Assembly (NCBI RefSeq): GCF_003144315.1
Contig: NZ_MPDK01000012.1
Span: 1 to 64,000 of the forward strand
Length of the DNA: 64,000 nucleotides
DNA from: Sulfoacidibacillus thermotolerans
GTDB taxonomy: Bacteria; Bacillota; Bacilli; Alicyclobacillales; SLC66
Direction: 5' to 3'
This document shows, piece by piece, positions 44,238-52,892 of the stretch (its first letter is position 1; each line of letters starts with the position of its first letter). The notes below the pieces were generated by a model. It ran no database searches and was not told the origin of the DNA. It saw nothing but the letters and a program-made list of their open reading frames with translations. Position numbers and translations under genes: made by a program.

Positions 44238-45695
44238 TTACCGGAGAACACCGCCAATGGAAATATACTTAATATCTAGATACTCTTCGAGTCCATATTT
44301 ACTGCCTTCACGACCTATCCCAGATTGTTTTACCCCACCAAAAGGGGCTTGAGCTGTTGACGGCAAACCATCATTTGCTCCGATAATTCCATATTCCAGG
44401 CGCTCAGCCAAACGAAACAAACGACCGATGTCACGTGTGAAAAAGTAGGCGGCTAGCCCGAACGGCGTATGGTTCGCACGCTCAATCACTTCTTCTTCCG
44501 TACGAAATGGAGTGATTGCAGCTACAGGGCCAAATGTCTCTTCATGCATCACAAGCATAGCTTCAGTGACCCCGGCTAGTACCGTCGGCTCATAAAAATA
44601 TCCAGGTTGGTCTCGATAACGCCTCCCACCGCTAACGACTTTTGCACCTTTAGCAATTGCATCTTGCACATGCCGTTCTACTTTATCAACCGCAGCTGGT
44701 TCAATCAGAGGTCCAACGGCAATCCCTGACTCTAAACCGTTCCCCACACGCAATTTACTCATACGCGCTGCCAATTTCTCTGTAAAGACATCGACAATGC
44801 CCTCTTGTACATAGATGCGATTGGCAGAAACACACGTTTCCCCCATGCCTCGCATCTTACAAATCACTGCGTTTTCCACCGCGTCCTCTAAATCTGCATC
44901 GTCAAAAACAATAAACGGTGCATGTCCACCTAGTTCTAAAGAAACACGTTTCATCGTATCGGCCGCTTGACGCATGAGCATTTTGCCAACTTCAGTTGAA
45001 CCAGTAAAGGAAATCTTGCGCACACGCATGTCATCCATGAGAACCTTTGCAAGGCTAGGTGCATCCGTCCCCGTAACAACTGACAATACACCTTGCGGAA
45101 GCCCCGCTTCCTCAAAAATTTTTGCGATCTCAAGCGCTGAAAGTGGCGTCAGCTCGGAAGGTTTTACAATCATTGTACAACCAGCTGCTAAAGCTGGACC
45201 CAGTTTGCGCGTGATCATCGCAGAAGGAAAGTTCCACGGTGTAATCGCTGCTGTCACACCCACTGGCCGCTTAATCACAAGAATGCGCTTGTCTGGAGAA
45301 TTCGAAGGAATCGTATCTCCATAGATACGCTTTGCCTCTCCAGCAAACCAATCAAGGAAAGAAGCTGCATAAAGAATCTCCCCCCGTGCATCTGCAAGCG
45401 GCTTTCCTTCCTCAAGGGTCATGATTTCTGCAAGATGATCAACTCGTTCACGCATTAGACGCGCTGCTTGTTCAAGTATTTGGGCGCGATAAGCAGCCAC
45501 GCTATTGCCCCATTCTACTTGAGCGGCAACAGCTGCCTCTATTGCCCTGTGCATGTCTTGCGGTCCCGCATTGGGTACTGATGCAATAACCGTCTCCGTT
45601 GCTGGATTCATCACATCAAACCGCGTTTGCGACACTCCCTCACTCCAATTCCCTCCTATAAATAAAGAATATTCTCCAAGTGAAAGAGTCAACAC
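44238..45695 (-). CDS. gabD: Succinate-semialdehyde dehydrogenase-like aldehyde dehydrogenase
   Basis: 485 residues. NAD(P)-binding TPWNFPSAMITRKLGPALAAG, FTGSTEVGK, catalytic Glu in LELGGHAPF, catalytic Cys in MGETCVSANR, and C-terminal PFGGVKQSGIGREGSKYG as in GabD proteins. Succinic semialdehyde is the expected product of the last hpa aldol cleavage, and this gene follows the aldolase-like gene on the same strand, so it most likely oxidises that product to succinate. The start is GTG 45695 or the next codon TTG, behind AAGAAGG. Confidence 0.88.
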   Translation of the reverse strand: MLTLSLGEYSLFIGGNWSEGVSQTRFDVMNPATETVIASVPNAGPQDMHRAIEAAVAAQVEWGNSVAAYRAQILEQAARLMRERVDHLAEIMTLEEGKPLADARGEILYAASFLDWFAGEAKRIYGDTIPSNSPDKRILVIKRPVGVTAAITPWNFPSAMITRKLGPALAAGCTMIVKPSELTPLSALEIAKIFEEAGLPQGVLSVVTGTDAPSLAKVLMDDMRVRKISFTGSTEVGKMLMRQAADTMKRVSLELGGHAPFIVFDDADLEDAVENAVICKMRGMGETCVSANRIYVQEGIVDVFTEKLAARMSKLRVGNGLESGIAVGPLIEPAAVDKVERHVQDAIAKGAKVVSGGRRYRDQPGYFYEPTVLAGVTEAMLVMHEETFGPVAAITPFRTEEEVIERANHTPFGLAAYFFTRDIGRLFRLAERLEYGIIGANDGLPSTAQAPFGGVKQSGIGREGSKYGLEEYLDIKYISIGGVLR

Positions 45696-45767
45696 GATCG
45701 CCTTCTTTCTCGATTAAGATTAGATAATCGTAATATAATTCCTGATACAAAGCACCCTAGGAGACAC

Positions 45768-45801
45768 ATCGGCGATCCAAGAGGTTGTCTGGACCGCCGA
45801 T
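45768..45801 (-). terminator. Hairpin after the aldolase-like gene
   Basis: Arms ATCGGCGATCC / GGACCGCCGAT, 11 pairs with one mismatch-equivalent, between the aldolase-like gene and gabD. No T-run, so it may only attenuate or stabilise RNA. Confidence 0.45.
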
Positions 45802-45819
45802 CACGGATTGTCATCGAGC

Positions 45820-46716
45820 TTATAGCAAATTATATTTTTCGAGTACCGTTTTCAACTTTGCTTGCACCTCATCAGATGGCAATGCCAATGGACTGCGAAT
45901 CACAGGTCGTATTTTCCCCATCATCGCCATACATGCTTTTAATGGCCCTGGATTTGTCTCCCAAAATAAAGCTTGATTTAACTCTAGTAACTCAAAATGT
46001 AGATCACGCGCTTTGTCCCATTGCCCCTTCTCTGTTAAATTATACAACTCTGCAATTTCCCGGGGCATCAAATTCGCCGTGGCACTCACATGTCCTGCAC
46101 CGCCAAGAGCAAGCATTGGGTAGCATAGTTCCTCAATCCCAGAATACACATGGAAATCTCGTCCACACTGTGCGAGCACATGACTAATTTGTTCAAAATT
46201 TTTATTGGATTCTTTTACTCCAATGATATTGGAACAATCTCTACGCAATCGCGCCATCGTCGTCGGCTCCATATTGACACTTGTGCGACCAGGGATGTTA
46301 TAAATGACGATGGGAATTTGCACAGAATCTGCAACTTCACGAAAATGCCGATATAATCCTTCTTGCGAAGGTTTATTATAGTATGGAACGATCACAAGGG
46401 CTGCATCTGCACCAATCTTCTCTGCAAATTTTGTTAGGCGCATCGTTTCTTCATGATTGGTAGACCCTGTCCCAAGAACGGTGGGCACGCGCCCGCGTAC
46501 AGCGTTTACCGTTACTTCAAGCAAATACTCACGCTCTTCGATTGATAACGAGCTGGGTTCACCGGTCGTACCTGCACAAGAAATTCCGTGACTGCCACTG
46601 TCAATCTGCCACTCAATGAGTTCGCGAAACGTTCCTTCATCGAAAGATCCATTCTCTTTAAAGGGTGTCACCATCGGTACAATTGAGCCACGCAAGCGTT
46701 CAACTGCTACTCCCAT
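45820..46716 (-). CDS. Dihydrodipicolinate synthase family aldolase (probable 4-hydroxyphenylacetate pathway aldolase)
   Basis: 298 residues, class I aldolase barrel of the DapA/NanA family. GTTGEPSSLSIEERE, the catalytic Tyr in YNIPGRTSVNM, Schiff-base Lys in IIGVKESNKN, and SGIEELCYPMLALGGAGHVS. The context argues against lysine synthesis: it lies directly after hpaE and before a succinate-semialdehyde dehydrogenase. It most likely performs the HpaI step, cleaving 2-oxo-4-hydroxyheptanedioate to pyruvate and succinic semialdehyde, although classical HpaI belongs to a different, metal-dependent family. ATG 46716 follows TAGGAGG. Confidence 0.8.
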   Translation of the reverse strand: MGVAVERLRGSIVPMVTPFKENGSFDEGTFRELIEWQIDSGSHGISCAGTTGEPSSLSIEEREYLLEVTVNAVRGRVPTVLGTGSTNHEETMRLTKFAEKIGADAALVIVPYYNKPSQEGLYRHFREVADSVQIPIVIYNIPGRTSVNMEPTTMARLRRDCSNIIGVKESNKNFEQISHVLAQCGRDFHVYSGIEELCYPMLALGGAGHVSATANLMPREIAELYNLTEKGQWDKARDLHFELLELNQALFWETNPGPLKACMAMMGKIRPVIRSPLALPSDEVQAKLKTVLEKYNLL

Positions 46717-46776
46717 TTTCTATCATCCTCCTATATGCAATGCAATTTTCCATCTGAATTCGAGATTTGCTTTCAT

Positions 46777-48252
46777 TCAGTTTCCGAATTTTGGTATATG
46801 ATGATCTCCTAAGGCTACATGAACCGTCTTTAACTCAGTGTAAAATTCAAAACTGTAGTGTCCACCTTCGCGGCCGATTCCACTCATTTTGGAACCACCA
46901 AACGGTGTTCGCAAATCACGGACATTTTGTGAATTAATCCAAACCATGCCAGACTCCACTGCGTGTGAAATGCGATGTGCACGCTGTAAATCACGTGTCC
47001 AAACGTAGGCAGCCAACCCATAACGGATTTGATTGGCAAGTCGAACTGCTTCCTCTTCTGTATCAAAAGGAATACTAACAAGAACAGGGCCAAAAATCTC
47101 TTCCTGTGCAATTCGCATGTCGTTTTTCGTATCAACAAAGAGGGTTGGTTGTACAAAATTCCCTTGCTGATCAGTAGGTGATAATCCGCCGACAACCGCC
47201 TTTGCACCTTCTTCTTCACCCATTCGAATATACTCTTGCACTCGCAAATAGTGATTGCGATGGATCAATGGACCTACCTCTGTCGCCTCATCAAACGGGT
47301 CCCCTACTCGAATCTTTTGCACTCTTTGCGCTAGTTTGCTCTCGAACTGTTCACGAATCGAGCGCTCGACAAAAAGTCGCGAGCCGGCTGTACAGCGTTC
47401 CCCATTTAACGAAAAAACACCAAAAATAACCGCATCTACCGCTCGATCAAGATCTGCATCCGCAAATACGATGACTGGTGATTTTCCGCCTAACTCCATG
47501 GAAAACCGCTTTAACGTCGTAGCCCCATTGCGAATAATTTCTTGTCCTGTCGTCGTTTCGCCCGTAAAAGAGATCAATTGTACGAGTGGATGAGCAACAA
47601 GCGCCGCTCCTGCTGTTTCGCCAAAGCCATGTACAACATTGAAAACACCCTTAGGAACACCCGCCTCAGCAATGATCTCGGCTAACTTTGTCGCTGTAAG
47701 CGGCGACCATTCCGCTGGTTTTAACACAGCCGTGTTCCCTGTCGCTAAACAAGGCGCAATTTTCCATGTGGCTAGCATAAGCGGAGTGTTCCAAGGCGTA
47801 ATCAATCCAGCCACCCCTACTGGACGACGAATCGTATAATTTAAAAAAGATTCATCGACCGGATAGGTTTCCCCAGTCATACGCGTCGTCATCTCTGCGA
47901 AAAAGCGAAAGTTATCAGCTGCGCGCGCAGTTTGTCCACGCGTTTGCTTGATCGGCAAGCCCGTGTCAAGTGTCTCGCGATACGCGAGCTCTTCTCCGTG
48001 CCGCTCGATAAGATCCGCAATGCGCAAGAGGATCTGCGCACGTTCCTTCGCTTTCATATCATGCCAAGGACCTTCGTGAAACGCGCGATGAGCAGCTTTT
48101 ACAGCCGCATCAATATCTTCAGCAAATCCCTCTGCCACTTGTGTGATTTCTTCATTTGTTACTGGATTTAAGGTTGGAAAGCTTTTTCCAGCGATCCCTT
48201 CGCGAAATTCACCATCAATAAAATGCAGTGCACGACCTATTGTCTCTTTCAC
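46777..48252 (-). CDS. hpaE: 5-carboxymethyl-2-hydroxymuconic-semialdehyde dehydrogenase
   Basis: 491 residues. Aldehyde dehydrogenase with LITPWNTPLMLATWKIAPCLA, FTGETTTGQE, MELGGKSPVIVF, catalytic Cys in NGERCTAGSR, and the C-terminal NVRDLRTPFGGSKMSGIGREGGHYSFEFYTELK that is characteristic of HpaE. It oxidises the ring-cleavage product of homoprotocatechuate with NAD. GTG 48252 is behind GAGGAG. Third structural gene of the minus-strand operon hpaC-gntR-hpaG-hpaE. Confidence 0.93.
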   Translation of the reverse strand: MKETIGRALHFIDGEFREGIAGKSFPTLNPVTNEEITQVAEGFAEDIDAAVKAAHRAFHEGPWHDMKAKERAQILLRIADLIERHGEELAYRETLDTGLPIKQTRGQTARAADNFRFFAEMTTRMTGETYPVDESFLNYTIRRPVGVAGLITPWNTPLMLATWKIAPCLATGNTAVLKPAEWSPLTATKLAEIIAEAGVPKGVFNVVHGFGETAGAALVAHPLVQLISFTGETTTGQEIIRNGATTLKRFSMELGGKSPVIVFADADLDRAVDAVIFGVFSLNGERCTAGSRLFVERSIREQFESKLAQRVQKIRVGDPFDEATEVGPLIHRNHYLRVQEYIRMGEEEGAKAVVGGLSPTDQQGNFVQPTLFVDTKNDMRIAQEEIFGPVLVSIPFDTEEEAVRLANQIRYGLAAYVWTRDLQRAHRISHAVESGMVWINSQNVRDLRTPFGGSKMSGIGREGGHYSFEFYTELKTVHVALGDHHIPKFGN

Positions 48253-48265
48253 CTTTTTCCACTCC

Positions 48266-49009
48266 TCACTCCGCGATAATCCGATTTTCTAGCTGTCCAA
48301 TCCCTTCAATTGAAAGCGTCATTACATCCCCCGGATAAACGTGTGATACTCCCTTGGGTGTTCCCGTCCAAATCATGTCATTTTCGTGTAACGTCATAAA
48401 TGAAGTGATAAATTCAATCAATTCATCAATTCGAAAAATAAGATCGCGAGTATTGCCTTCTTGCCTCAATTCTCCATTCACGAAAGTTTGAAGTTTCAAA
48501 TTATTTACATCAGATAGATCATCGCGATCAACGAGATATGGCCCCATCGGGCCAAAAGAATCAAACCCTTTTGCTCGAATCGGTGGACGGTATAAATTCC
48601 CCACATAGTCGCGTACGGTGACATCATTTGCAATTGTGTACCCTTTGATAAATTCCATTGCCTGCTCACGCTTCACATGGCGACAGGAACGTCCAATCAC
48701 TACAGCTAACTCACATTCGTAATGCATATAGTCGATCCCTTTGGGATAGACGACAGGAGATTGATGCCCAATGAAAGTATTTGGCGACTTTAAAAATAAT
48801 ACCGGTTCTTTCGGTTGCTCTAACCCGAGTTCTTGAGCATGATCTGCGTAATTCAGTGCAAGACCAATCACATTTCCCGGAACCACGGGAGGTAAAAAAG
48901 TGATTTGGGAAACGTCAACAGGCTGAGACGACTCGTCAAGTAAAAGGTCATTTTCTACAACAGTCCCGTGATGAACTCTCCCCGCATAGAGATAGCGAAC
49001 ATGCTTCAT
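48266..49009 (-). CDS. hpaG: HpaG-type fumarylacetoacetate hydrolase family protein (decarboxylase/isomerase)
   Basis: 247 residues from ATG 49009, behind AGGAGG and overlapping the gntR stop as ATGA. FAH fold: VIGLALNYADHAQELGLEQP, PVLFLKSPNTFIGH, YECELAVVIGRSC, GYTIANDVTVRDY, then SFGPMGPYLV and IWTGTPKGVS. It is one FAH unit long, so it carries one of the activities that in E. coli HpaG are held in two tandem units (decarboxylation and isomerisation of the 5-oxopent-3-ene tricarboxylate intermediate). Whether it does both cannot be told. Confidence 0.88.
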   Translation of the reverse strand: MKHVRYLYAGRVHHGTVVENDLLLDESSQPVDVSQITFLPPVVPGNVIGLALNYADHAQELGLEQPKEPVLFLKSPNTFIGHQSPVVYPKGIDYMHYECELAVVIGRSCRHVKREQAMEFIKGYTIANDVTVRDYVGNLYRPPIRAKGFDSFGPMGPYLVDRDDLSDVNNLKLQTFVNGELRQEGNTRDLIFRIDELIEFITSFMTLHENDMIWTGTPKGVSHVYPGDVMTLSIEGIGQLENRIIAE

Positions 49010-49689
49010 GTGGCTCCTCCTCGTTGTTTCCATTTTTCAAACGCTTGCAAAGTGGCAAGTTTATGTGTTCTCGCATAGAGTTCAATTTCTTGTTCATCCG
49101 CTTTTTTTTCAATCAGCGACAGCAGATGCAAATGTTCCTCAATCGAATCTGTAGCACGGTGTGGAATCAGCATAAATACACTCGTACGCAATGCATTGAG
49201 ACGTTCTTGAACAGTCTTCCACTCTAAAAACAAATAATTGTTTGCACATTTCTCACAAATCATTTGGTGAAATTGTTGATTCAAATGGCCATAGGTCGCC
49301 AAATCAAAATCGGCTCGCGAAACCGCCATTTTCTTGGTGATGTCATGCAGATCTTGTAAATTCTCTGCAGTCAAATGTCGACTTGCCAACCTTGTCGCAT
49401 ACCCTTCTAGAACAGCAAGAACCTGCAGCGATTGTGCATAGGTCACCTCATCAATGCGAATGACTCGAACACCGCTAAACCGTTCATACTCAACAAACCC
49501 TTCCGCTTCTAAACGTCTGACCGCTTCGCGCACAGGTATAGCGCTGACCCCCAGTTCTCGTGCAATGCGATCGACGACGATGCGATAACCAGCCCCGTAG
49601 GTACCATTTAAAATGTTGGATTTAATTTGTTCATACGCTTGTTGTTGTTTGTTTGGTGTGCTCTCGTACGTTTCCATATTTAATATCAT
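49006..49689 (-). CDS. GntR/FadR family transcriptional regulator of the hpa operon
   Basis: 227 residues. N-terminal winged helix (AYEQIKSNILNGTYGAGYRI, ARELGVSAIPVREAVRRLEAEGFV) and a C-terminal all-helical FCD effector domain with metal-site candidates (NQQFHQMICEKC, and H in SIEEHLHLL). An internal ATG 49677 (METYESTP) is an alternative start; neither has a ribosome site. It lies inside the operon between hpaC and hpaG and probably autoregulates by binding the palindrome over the operon promoter. Confidence 0.85.
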   Translation of the reverse strand: MILNMETYESTPNKQQQAYEQIKSNILNGTYGAGYRIVVDRIARELGVSAIPVREAVRRLEAEGFVEYERFSGVRVIRIDEVTYAQSLQVLAVLEGYATRLASRHLTAENLQDLHDITKKMAVSRADFDLATYGHLNQQFHQMICEKCANNYLFLEWKTVQERLNALRTSVFMLIPHRATDSIEEHLHLLSLIEKKADEQEIELYARTHKLATLQAFEKWKQRGGAT

Positions 49690-49716
49690 ATACGCTTATC
49701 AACCTGACTACAAGGT

Positions 49717-50208
49717 TCACTCCCGCATAGCCAATTGTTGATAACGTCCTTTCCAAAACAAAAGCGGAGCCTGTTCAGAGACTTTTTCATAGATTGACTG
49801 AACGCGACTTAAAAAAATCACGTGATCTCCTGCACTAAAAACATGTTCCACCTGACATGAAAGCGAACAGAGGCACTCAGCAAGGCGACTGCCTTCGCAC
49901 CAGGGAATAAGTTCAAAATCAGGGGTATCCCCCATTTTTTTATTTCCTGAAAAATAACGCGAAATCTGTTCCTGATCTTGCGCAAGAAAATTTACCGTAA
50001 AATGGGATCCAGTCTCGAGTAACCCCGCCATTTTATTGGCGTGCTGAACACAAATTAAGATTAGTGGTGGATCAAGTGAAACAGACGTAAATGAATTCGC
50101 TGTCATCGCATGCGCACGCTCTGCGCTTCCCGCTACAATCACAGTGACACCTGTCGCAAATAACCCAAGTACACGTCTTAACGTGGTTGAATCAAGAGCT
50201 GTCGTCAC
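49717..50208 (-). CDS. hpaC: Flavin reductase of the 4-hydroxyphenylacetate 3-monooxygenase
   Basis: 163 residues from GTG 50208, 8 bases after GGAGG; the longer frame overlaps that site. Flavin-reductase-like domain: LRRVLGLFATGVTVIVAG, MTANSFTSVSLDPPLILICV, FTVNFLAQDQEQIS, and the GDH motif in FSAGDHVIFLSRV. It supplies reduced FAD to HpaB, which is encoded on the opposite strand 1.2 kb away. First gene of the operon downstream of the palindromic promoter. Confidence 0.9.
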   Translation of the reverse strand: MTTALDSTTLRRVLGLFATGVTVIVAGSAERAHAMTANSFTSVSLDPPLILICVQHANKMAGLLETGSHFTVNFLAQDQEQISRYFSGNKKMGDTPDFELIPWCEGSRLAECLCSLSCQVEHVFSAGDHVIFLSRVQSIYEKVSEQAPLLFWKGRYQQLAMRE

Positions 50209-50260
50209 TTTATTCACCTCCATCTCTAGCAAAATAGCAACGCCGGGCAACTCCTCTGCT

Positions 50261-50300
50261 ATTTCACATCTGAAATCATATATGATTTCAGATGTGAAAT
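50261..50300 (-). promoter_or_regulatory. 40-bp perfect palindrome over the hpaC operon promoter
   Basis: The half-site ATTTCACATCTGAAATCATA is followed immediately by its exact reverse complement. Each half contains TTTCA-N4-TGAAA, giving two dyads 24 bp centre to centre. On the minus strand TTGATT (50303-50298), a 17-base spacer and TATGAT (50280-50275) form a sigma-A promoter within the same bases, so a bound regulator would cover both boxes. The GntR protein encoded in the operon is the likely binder. There is no T-run, so this is not a terminator for the upstream lysR gene. Confidence 0.8.
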
Positions 50301-50330
50301 CAACTGAGAAAGAGAACCCTCTCTAAATTC

Positions 50331-51212
50331 TTATTTTCCATCTGTTGCAAACATCTCGATAAAGCGTTCCGCAGGCTTTGACAAATACCGATCCTTTAAC
50401 CAAATGACTGCTGCCTCAGATTGTACAGAAAAATCTTCTAGATGAGTCATTCGAATATTTTGCAATGGAAAGAGTGAAACCGTAGACTTCGGGATAATTG
50501 TCGCACCAAGTCCAGCGGCGACAAGCGTAATCAATATCGTGGGATCAGCGCACTCTGTGATCGCGTGAGGTTCAAAGCCTGCTTTACGACATTCATTGAC
50601 GATGAGTTCAAATTGCCCTGACCCACTGATACGATGCAAGAGCAACATGGGCAATTCTGCTAATTCGCGTAATTTTACAGAGGATTCCGTAATTTTCCAA
50701 TCGACAGGAGATAATAAGACGTACGGTTCGTCTGGTAAGCGCAGCAGCGAAAATTCGTCTGAGGATAAAGGAAGTCGTACAATGGCCAACTCAATGCTGC
50801 GATTTTTCAAAAGCATCGACAAGGTAGACGTGTCACCCTCACGAATTTTGAAATACACAGAAGGATATTTCCCGCGAAATTCAACCAATCTTTGAGGCAA
50901 AACGGCAAGACAAGAAATAACGATCCCGATCGACAAAACGCCGCGGATCCCCTCTCCCGTCTCCTTAACCTCTAAAACGATATCTTCAAGATGATGTAAA
51001 AGCTGTTCTCCCTTGTGATAGAGGACCCTCCCTGCCTCAGTTAATTCTATACTTCTCCCTTTGCGCTCAATGAGTTCCGTTGCTAATTCCTGTTCCAATA
51101 GACGGAGTTGTTGGCTTAAAGGGGGTTGCGCCATATTAAGTTTTTGTGCCGCGCGAGTAATTTGCCCTTCTTTTGCTATAGTGACAAAATAACGCAGTTG
51201 TCTTATATCCAT
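50331..51212 (-). CDS. LysR family transcriptional regulator
   Basis: 293 residues. N-terminal HTH: MDIRQLRYFVTIAKEGQITR, AAQKLNMAQPPLSQQLRLLE. A type 2 periplasmic-binding effector domain follows from about 90. It is divergent from hpaB with a 173-base gap containing a CATATG-N5-CATATG dyad, the expected location for LysR control of hpaBD. The effector is probably 4-hydroxyphenylacetate or a pathway intermediate. Confidence 0.9.
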   Translation of the reverse strand: MDIRQLRYFVTIAKEGQITRAAQKLNMAQPPLSQQLRLLEQELATELIERKGRSIELTEAGRVLYHKGEQLLHHLEDIVLEVKETGEGIRGVLSIGIVISCLAVLPQRLVEFRGKYPSVYFKIREGDTSTLSMLLKNRSIELAIVRLPLSSDEFSLLRLPDEPYVLLSPVDWKITESSVKLRELAELPMLLLHRISGSGQFELIVNECRKAGFEPHAITECADPTILITLVAAGLGATIIPKSTVSLFPLQNIRMTHLEDFSVQSEAAVIWLKDRYLSKPAERFIEMFATDGK

Positions 51213-51235
51213 TTCACTTCCCCTTTCAGACGTCC

Positions 51236-51252
51236 CATATGATTCACATATG
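51236..51252. promoter_or_regulatory. Candidate LysR box
   Basis: CATATGATTCACATATG is a perfect dyad of the T-N11-A type, 24 bases upstream of the lysR start and 133 bases upstream of hpaB. This is the usual recognition-site position for autoregulation and activation of the divergent gene. Confidence 0.6.
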
Positions 51253-51385
51253 CAAAACGAATTTTATAAGTATTTTCAATGTTTTAAAAGGGGTGATAGA
51301 TTTTAATCATCTTATTACAATCGATCGGTCCATTTCACGATTCCGATCTTTTACAAACTAGACTCTATGAACAGGAGCGGTAAGA

Positions 51386-52837
51386 ATGCCAGCAAGAACA
51401 GGACAACAATATGTCGATGCGCTCAATCAAGCCCAAAATAACGTCTGGGTTAACGGCGAGAAGGTAGAAAAAGTTTCAGAACACCCTGCCTTTCGTAACA
51501 TCGTGCAAAGTATGCGTCATTTATATGACTTGCAGTATGAAAAATCAGAGAAAATGCTGTACACGTCCCCCTCGACAGGAGATCTCGTCGGATTGTCATT
51601 CATCGCCCCAAAGTCAAAAGAAGATCTTAGGCGCAGAAGAGAAATGATTTATGAGTGGGCCAGTTTTTCCGGTGGCATGATGGGGCGATCACCAGATTAT
51701 TTAAATACGAGTGTCATGTCATTTGGCACAGCCGCCTCCTTTTTTGCTCAAGACAATCCGATGTTTGGCGAAAATGTTCGCAACTATTACGAGTACTGTC
51801 GAGAGAACGATTTAAGTCTGACACATACGTTAATTCATCCCCAAGCAAATCGATCGAAAAATCAGTCAAACCAAAAGGATCCCTATCTATCTGCCCGTAT
51901 TGTCGAAAAAAATGCAGATGGCATTCTCGTACGTGGTGCCCGCCTGCTTGCAACACTTGGGGGCGTAACGGACGAAGTCATCGTTTTTCCTTCAACACTT
52001 AATAAGGCGACAGGTGAAGATGATCCCTATGCGCTCGCGTTTGCTATTCCAAACAATACCCCCGGACTCAAATTCATCTGCCGGGAACCTTTTGACTACG
52101 GGAAAAGTCACTGGGATCATCCCATGGGTTCACGATTTGATGAAAGCGATGCCATTATGGTGTTTGACGACGTTTTAGTGCCTTGGGATCGCGTATTTAT
52201 TGCTGGCAACCACGACTTATGCAATCGTACTTATTTTGAAACGAATGCTGTCATGCATATGACTCATCAAGTGGTCACAAAAAATATGGCAAAAACAGAA
52301 TTTGTGCTAGGCATCGTGCTTAGTATCATTGATGCCATCAACATTTCGCAATTTCAACATGTAAAAGAAAAAGCAACCGAAGTCATGCTTACCTTGGAAA
52401 TCATGAAAGCGCTTCTACATCAATCTGAAGCAAACGCAAAAATAGATCAATACGGAAACATGACACCAGACTTTGCTCCACTCAATACTGCGCGTAACTG
52501 GTATCCAAAAGTCTACCAGCGCTTGACGGAAATTATTCGCATTTTAGGTTCTAGCGGTTTGATGGCAATTCCCACAGAAGCAGATTTTGCTTCTTTAGAA
52601 ATCGGCGACTTGATGCGCAAATACAATCAAGGAGCAGCGATTGATGGATACGACCGCGTGCAATTATATCGACTTGCTTGGGATGTTTCCATGAGTGCCT
52701 TTGGGACGCGACAGATGCTATATGAGTATTACTTCTTTGGCGACCCGGTCCGAATGGCGAGTGCGTACTACGATTGGTACAACAAAGAGCCTTATAAGGT
52801 GAAAATTCAAAACTTCCTAAAACGCACAGATGCATAA
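51386..52837 (+). CDS. hpaB: 4-hydroxyphenylacetate 3-monooxygenase, oxygenase component
   Basis: 483 residues. FADH2-dependent phenol hydroxylase of the HpaB family. TGQQYVDALNQAQNNVWVNG, GLSFIAPKSKEDLRRRREMI, SPDYLNTSVMSFGTAAS, SHWDHPMGSRFDESDAIMVF, and a C-terminal segment with QLYRLAWDVSMSAFGTRQ. It hydroxylates 4-hydroxyphenylacetate to homoprotocatechuate using reduced flavin from HpaC. ATG 51386 follows AGGAG. First of two plus-strand hpa genes, divergent from lysR. Confidence 0.95.
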   Translation: MPARTGQQYVDALNQAQNNVWVNGEKVEKVSEHPAFRNIVQSMRHLYDLQYEKSEKMLYTSPSTGDLVGLSFIAPKSKEDLRRRREMIYEWASFSGGMMGRSPDYLNTSVMSFGTAASFFAQDNPMFGENVRNYYEYCRENDLSLTHTLIHPQANRSKNQSNQKDPYLSARIVEKNADGILVRGARLLATLGGVTDEVIVFPSTLNKATGEDDPYALAFAIPNNTPGLKFICREPFDYGKSHWDHPMGSRFDESDAIMVFDDVLVPWDRVFIAGNHDLCNRTYFETNAVMHMTHQVVTKNMAKTEFVLGIVLSIIDAINISQFQHVKEKATEVMLTLEIMKALLHQSEANAKIDQYGNMTPDFAPLNTARNWYPKVYQRLTEIIRILGSSGLMAIPTEADFASLEIGDLMRKYNQGAAIDGYDRVQLYRLAWDVSMSAFGTRQMLYEYYFFGDPVRMASAYYDWYNKEPYKVKIQNFLKRTDA

Positions 52838-52892
52838 AACCAAAAACACCAACATCGATTGTGTCAATCAGCAGAGTAAAGAGGGGGATCGC

